Source of the DNA: Actinomycetota bacterium
Lineage (GTDB): Bacteria; Actinomycetota; Acidimicrobiia; Acidimicrobiales; RAAP-2
Assembly (NCBI GenBank): GCA_009701115.1
Contig: WLKR01000031.1
Coordinates: 1-9,581 of the forward strand
Reading direction: 5' to 3'
Length of the DNA stretch: 9,581 nt
The position numbers were made by a program, and so were the translations under genes. Below are positions 8,901 through 9,581 of this stretch, piece after piece. Numbering within the stretch: position 1 is the first letter of the stretch; the number at the start of each line of letters is the position of its first letter. Under the pieces are notes generated by a model. The model ran no database searches, was not told the DNA's origin, and worked only from the letters and a program-made list of their open reading frames with translations.

Positions 8901-9508
8901 ACGGTGGCGTCGCCTTCTCGACCTCGGGTTACGGGTCCAACCGCTGGTTAGATACGGGCATTCTCTACATCGACGCCCAGGGCGTCATCTCTTACCTCGG
9001 CTCCGGAGCGACTAACTGTGCGGGCATGATTGTGCCGTACGGAGATCACTCGGTAGTGGTTTCTAGCTGGTACGGACTTACCGTGATCGACCTCAATGAT
9101 GGCAGTTACAACCCGCTGCCCGGTCTCGGTATCAACGAACAGATGTACGTCCAACTCCTGCCATCCAACGATGGACAGATCTACTTCCTCGAGTCACAAA
9201 ACGCCTCACTGCTCCATCGCTACGACGGTGAAGTGAACGGCGTCGCTATCTTCACTGACTACGCAGTGAGTGGTTTCATGGACCAGGGCGCCGTGATTGT
9301 CAATGGGGTGATGTTCAACTACTCCCATCCCGTGTGGAGCGACTACACCCTGACCGCCACCGATCTGGCTACCGGTGTTGTCACGAACTACGTGAACTAC
9401 TGGAACGCATTGGGCGCCCCTCGCCTGTTGGCGATTACCTCCACTGGAGACATCGTGGGTGCTGTCGACACCACCTACTGGCAGCTCACGGTTCAGGCCC
9501 TGGGCTAA
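2840..9508 (+). CDS. Giant secreted FN3 / C-type lectin / beta-propeller protein (2222 aa), probable adhesin
   Basis: The start is the ATG overlapping the previous stop; the in-frame ATG at 2768 lies inside the upstream gene and would put 24 polar residues before the signal peptide. Domains in order (residues): signal peptide 1-27; basic His-rich stretch 29-50; FN3 domains at about 56-139, 141-229, 231-324, 327-418, 420-510, 511-602, 603-693, 698-795 and 797-888; propeller-like region with Cys pairs 889-1145; FN3-10 1146-1243; cadherin-like strands 1248-1355; C-type lectin-like domain 1359-1548; four FN3-like domains 1570-1665, 1667-1759, 1761-1857 and 1858-1953; second propeller-like region 1955-2222. 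There is no C-terminal hydrophobic anchor, LPXTG or charged tail. The expected role is a secreted or surface-attached protein that binds carbohydrate or other surfaces. No enzymatic domain is visible. Translation is probably coupled to the upstream membrane protein. The coding call is very strong; the adhesin role is inferred from domain content. Confidence 0.95.
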   Translation: MTNLVRRLVTVSVLSALVLSAAAPANASLKHGKRFVPARVHHAKLPVHHALGASVAPGTPTNFVAAAGDQQAMFSWSPASGATRYVVMLQPNNASCVTLITTCAVRGLVNGTSYSATVVAVNSAVRSAASAARTVTPVASPPNAPRAVSAIAFGLHARVTWLPVTGLSSPVTSYTATSTPGALTCTSATPTCVISELEAGTSYTFTVTATNAIGTSPDSSPSTSITILDRPDSPTNITLAPSPDSIGVSWDAPAATGGSAIDSYKATAYLASSGAPVAHCRISGATACEIVGLSTATSYVVRVLAHNTVGYSIASSTAGPVLTGYNPPGQPLSVNVLGAPASLSISWLAPSSDGGGEITGYTVTADDGDGGLFTCTTTSELTCTISDLTDGVTYAVTVVATNGMGDSVVSESISGTPGSVPDAPTDLVITPGNGGATVTWTAPIFVGGSGVTNYTVTADDGNGGLFTCSTATTSCVVIGLTNGTNYIFTVVATNLTGDSNASTSAAGTPKTNPGAPTNVSATAGDGTLSVGFTAPLSNGGASITGYTVTADDGDGGLFTCQTSKLTCTITDLTNGVMYIITVVATTVAGDSGNSTALAATPYTTPSAPLSPSATAGDGTLDVSWSVPATNGGDSIFRYTATADDGDGGLFTCVTNATSCIITGLTNDVTYTVTVVATNNAGDSQNSASITAAPTPPVFAPDAPTNVTATIGNATLDVEWDWPLSDGGSAVTSFLVTATDSNSNSYTCLAGPGLTPMWNACTLSGITNGVEYTITVVATNKSGDSLASTAITATPCTTPDPPQQITATSGVGYVTISWIAPVGDGGSPILAYTAYAFDPDGNSAGMCSVSSEEFFCTITGLTNFTSYSFTVTAANVAGESASAVLPSLRNPQSIIEWGPGWLAYDNWDGFISSDPWTQSQFSSANNGVTQGWDCYVKFMVAGPNGGVYTQNDCGDMYFIDSFGNYTYIGWNTQGSGYQFAIGPDGQLVFATDSNSLHVYDYNTSRWYEKYIIGSDCINGVTIDRNGTIWISDICRDDIAEVTANIFDGLDGNWYGTAWKSLDICNPYWLSTDSTGTIYIGNYWCGDSYSTYSTSNGLTYVSTPGYYPLFVGGVAGQAAPIDFDNWPHRLFSSGVSAMPRSNEPAVPQNGSVYTVGGTWIRANWSEPRYQGLSGGVTSYRLTATGPEGDVHSCVTNQHGITNQDYWMYACVVGGLTPGETYSVTVLATNSAGDGPAEDLGTATTYDPIVTVPELTGTAQNYQSTTVADLSVDGSNITVNNLPPNYMVTVWATNASLAVSQWRQTNPILQATYWGGGKTSVMSFTGDTYGINFDLSHLTITPNVANQPVTIYAIATPNNIIYNPVNGHYYASTMWANHNSDFAGNLSYASQQNFLGMQGYMATPLTASELTFLNGFVSNDTYYGGSDDPAFVLNPTTGQPLYQYLYANNDSSTASTSDYQSDPNASFQRWYWVSGPHAGEQFANGGQLLYAGGGNAGTGTGVNGYQSLFCSYEPNDAFLTETVMMVSRGCQNDITPNLWGSTMVEFGGMPGDVVTGTAEVTSSATFATFEPVLHAPTAVSVSGNEISGFVLTWTAPDNVATVYLNQYQIVVYQVAANGTETQTWSNWAAPYATEFTIGGMTFPNSYRIAIIPYSDYGAGLVGSTTYTPPNVRPVATLNSISVTGNSVAMNYTLSSVYGVWWNNMLFYDANQNFLGYCGSYGTGTYDCSLRSLPIFETISYDYQVFDPYSGWDSALSGTFVTGDVDRPNDATDVTFTPSYWGGTVSWTPPETNNARYWRVEAWTTDGTGEPYLATAQENWDPDATSMTMYAMNSDHQYKFILYAIDSSSVYSKGLKFTGTSKDPYPFITNANLTVSGNSVSATWTASANQGTLGWTQMTIYTVNGTFVEQCSDWTGEGSNGCWNGGLSLSTDYYALIQGYGWSTGAGGGVRIDFTTAAAYATSNYHDVAQTPDYMYDLASATDGTVWYRSTTGVHHVVNGVDSSIDVSSYLPTDVYVNRITGLPNGGVAFSTSGYGSNRWLDTGILYIDAQGVISYLGSGATNCAGMIVPYGDHSVVVSSWYGLTVIDLNDGSYNPLPGLGINEQMYVQLLPSNDGQIYFLESQNASLLHRYDGEVNGVAIFTDYAVSGFMDQGAVIVNGVMFNYSHPVWSDYTLTATDLATGVVTNYVNYWNALGAPRLLAITSTGDIVGAVDTTYWQLTVQALG
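3005..5503 (+). repeat. Array of nine tandem FN3 domains (period about 276-294 bp)
   Basis: Each unit of about 90 residues has the FN3 signature: proline-rich start (PDAPT, PGAPT), a central Trp or Phe strand (VTWTAP, VSWSVP), GG(S/D).I..Y, and a final Y..TVVATN..GDS. Domains 4 to 7 are closest: tyrosines opening the YTVTADDG-type strand fall at 3920, 4199, 4475 and 4751, spacings of 279, 276 and 276 bases. Across that 45-base block most differences are in third codon positions, so the protein sequence has been held while DNA diverged. Each of the nine carries a Cys pair before the penultimate strand region (for example C375/C383, C468/C475, C560/C567). The array is probably a rigid stalk or spacer that projects the downstream binding domains. 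Confidence 0.9.
5504..6274 (+). other. First beta-propeller-like region with three cysteine pairs
   Basis: Repeated strands with an '(I/V)..D.NG.(I/V)(Y/W)...D' pattern recall NHL or streptogramin-lyase (Vgb-type) blades: KFMVAGPNGGVYTQND (936-951), FAIGPDGQLVFATD (978-991), VTIDRNGTIWISD (1019-1031) and WLSTDSTGTIYIGN (1067-1080), with a weaker fifth copy near 1105-1120. Spacing is about 40-49 residues. Three copies carry a Cys pair 18-20 residues apart (933/952, 1015/1033, 1063/1083), probably disulfides. The region is rich in Trp, Tyr and Asn. The propeller fold is inferred from the repeat pattern; there is no sign of lyase catalytic residues that I could defend. Confidence 0.6.
6275..6568 (+). 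other. FN3 domain 10
   Basis: Residues 1146-1243 return to the FN3 pattern after the propeller: WIRANWSEP, GGVTSYRLTATG, a Cys pair (C1191, C1208), then GGLTPGETYSVTVLATNSAGDGP. The Cys spacing (17) is wider than in the N-terminal array because of an insertion containing QHGITNQDYW. It joins the propeller to the lectin region. Confidence 0.75.
6914..7483 (+). other. C-type lectin-like domain with EPN calcium/sugar motif
   Basis: Landmarks of bacterial C-type lectin-like domains occur in order: VNGHYY (1362-1367), GYMATPLTASELTFLNGFV (1396-1414, the usual 'GYLATITS..E...' helix), YYGGSDD (1419-1425), RWYWVSGPHAGEQF (1466-1479, the 'WRWVTGPEAGT.F' strand), EPND (1510-1513), a later ND (1529-1530, in place of WND) and the closing VEFGGMPGD (1541-1549). 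Residues E1510, N1512, E1518, N1529 and D1530 match positions that bind the canonical site-2 calcium in C-type lectins, and EPN is linked in that family to mannose-type ligands. An extra stretch of about 40 residues lies between GGSDD and RWYW. C1507 and C1527 flank the binding loop. Carbohydrate binding is a family-based prediction. Confidence 0.75.
7547..8698 (+). repeat. Four C-terminal FN3-like domains in an A-B-A-B arrangement
   Basis: Domains at residues 1570-1665, 1667-1759, 1761-1857 and 1858-1953 have FN3-like strands (FVLTWTAPD, GTVSWTPPE, VSATWTAS) but diverge from the N-terminal array. The first and third lack cysteine and share a 'W..P.AT..T...M......Y' stretch followed by 'YRIAI..YSD' or 'YKFILYAID'. 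The second and fourth share 'VTGNSV' or 'VSGNSV' openings and each have a Cys pair 11 residues apart (C1713/C1724, C1907/C1918). This suggests duplication of a two-domain unit. The FN3 call is moderately sure, the duplication less so. Confidence 0.6.
8702..9505 (+). other. C-terminal second beta-propeller-like region (about six blades)
   Basis: Strand pairs of the type 'LASATDGTVWYRS' recur with a regular spacing of about 44 residues: 1973, 2016, 2061, 2104, 2149 and 2196, with cores TGLPNGGVAFST, GMIVPYGDHSVVVSS, QLLPSNDGQIYFLE, GAVIVNGVMFNYS and LLAITSTGDIVGAVD. Six such units would fill residues 1958-2222 to the end of the protein. Unlike the first propeller-like region it has a single Cys (C2060). 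It is terminal, with no anchor after it. The fold is inferred from periodicity only, and the ligand is unknown. Confidence 0.55.
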
Positions 9509-9520
9509 CGCCCAACAGAC

Positions 9521-9539
9521 GGTCCCCTTAGGGGCAACC
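9521..9539 (+). terminator. Possible short hairpin after the giant gene
   Basis: Twelve bases after the stop, GGTCCCC and GGGGCAACC can pair as CCCC/GGGG with a TTA loop and an outer GGT/ACC extension across a two-base bulge. No T-run follows, so it is weak as an intrinsic terminator. The GGGG arm also overlaps the possible ribosome site of the ORF beginning at 9541, so it could instead affect that gene's initiation. Confidence 0.3.
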
Positions 9540-9540
9540 C

Positions 9541-9581
9541 ATGTCGGCTTCAGCGGCACAACTAGGGCAGAGCCACACGAC
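9541..9581 (+). CDS. Possible start of a downstream gene (13 codons visible)
   Basis: An ATG at 9541 opens a frame with no stop to the window end (MSASAAQLGQSHT). AGGGG at 9530-9534 sits six bases upstream, which is reasonable Shine-Dalgarno spacing. Thirteen codons are too few to judge coding potential or product, and the gap to the giant gene is only 32 bases. If real it may belong to the same operon. Confidence 0.25.
   Translation, partial: MSASAAQLGQSHT

Noticed and set aside
9501..9514. TGGGC-TAAC-GCCCA hairpin around the stop codon
   Set aside because: A five-base stem with a four-base loop is common by chance in GC-rich DNA; no T-run or second signal supports a role.

Overview
The window is moderately GC-rich (by eye near 60%) and reads almost entirely as two adjacent plus-strand genes for very large exported proteins built from fibronectin type III (FN3) and other extracellular modules. 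The style (FN3 arrays with an ADDG..GLFTC motif, 'SGF.PGS' bacterial Ig-like modules, a C-type lectin-like domain ending VEFGGMPGD, an ordinary Sec signal peptide) is what I associate with high-GC Gram-positive, probably free-living planktonic Actinobacteria or Acidimicrobiia. That assignment is inference with low confidence: there is no rRNA or housekeeping gene to anchor it.

Layout. (1) Positions 1-2840 hold the 3' part of a gene whose start lies upstream. Its product ends an FN3 domain, continues with beta-rich Ig-like/MBG-like and 'SGF.PGS' modules, then an alanine-rich hydrophobic segment, a 12-serine run, a basic linker and a C-terminal bundle of about ten membrane helices of a family I do not recognise. 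(2) The stop codon of that gene overlaps the next start by one base (TAATG, 2838-2842). Positions 2840-9508 encode a 2222-residue secreted protein: signal peptide, His-rich basic stretch, nine tandem FN3 domains, a disulfide-rich beta-propeller-like region, FN3 domain 10, a cadherin-like strand region, a C-type lectin-like domain with a complete-looking calcium/sugar site, four more FN3-like domains in an A-B-A-B pattern, and a second, six-blade propeller-like region at the C terminus. It has no LPXTG motif or C-terminal membrane anchor. (3) Positions 9509-9581 hold a short GC-rich hairpin and possibly the first 13 codons of another gene.

Working model (inference): the two genes form a translationally coupled pair. 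The membrane protein could anchor, display or help release the giant secreted protein, which would act as a cell-surface or released adhesin that binds glycans through its lectin domain. The shared FN3 subfamily shows the two proteins are related at the domain level. The pairing, the unrecognised membrane bundle and the systematic cysteine pairs are the main reasons to look again at this locus.
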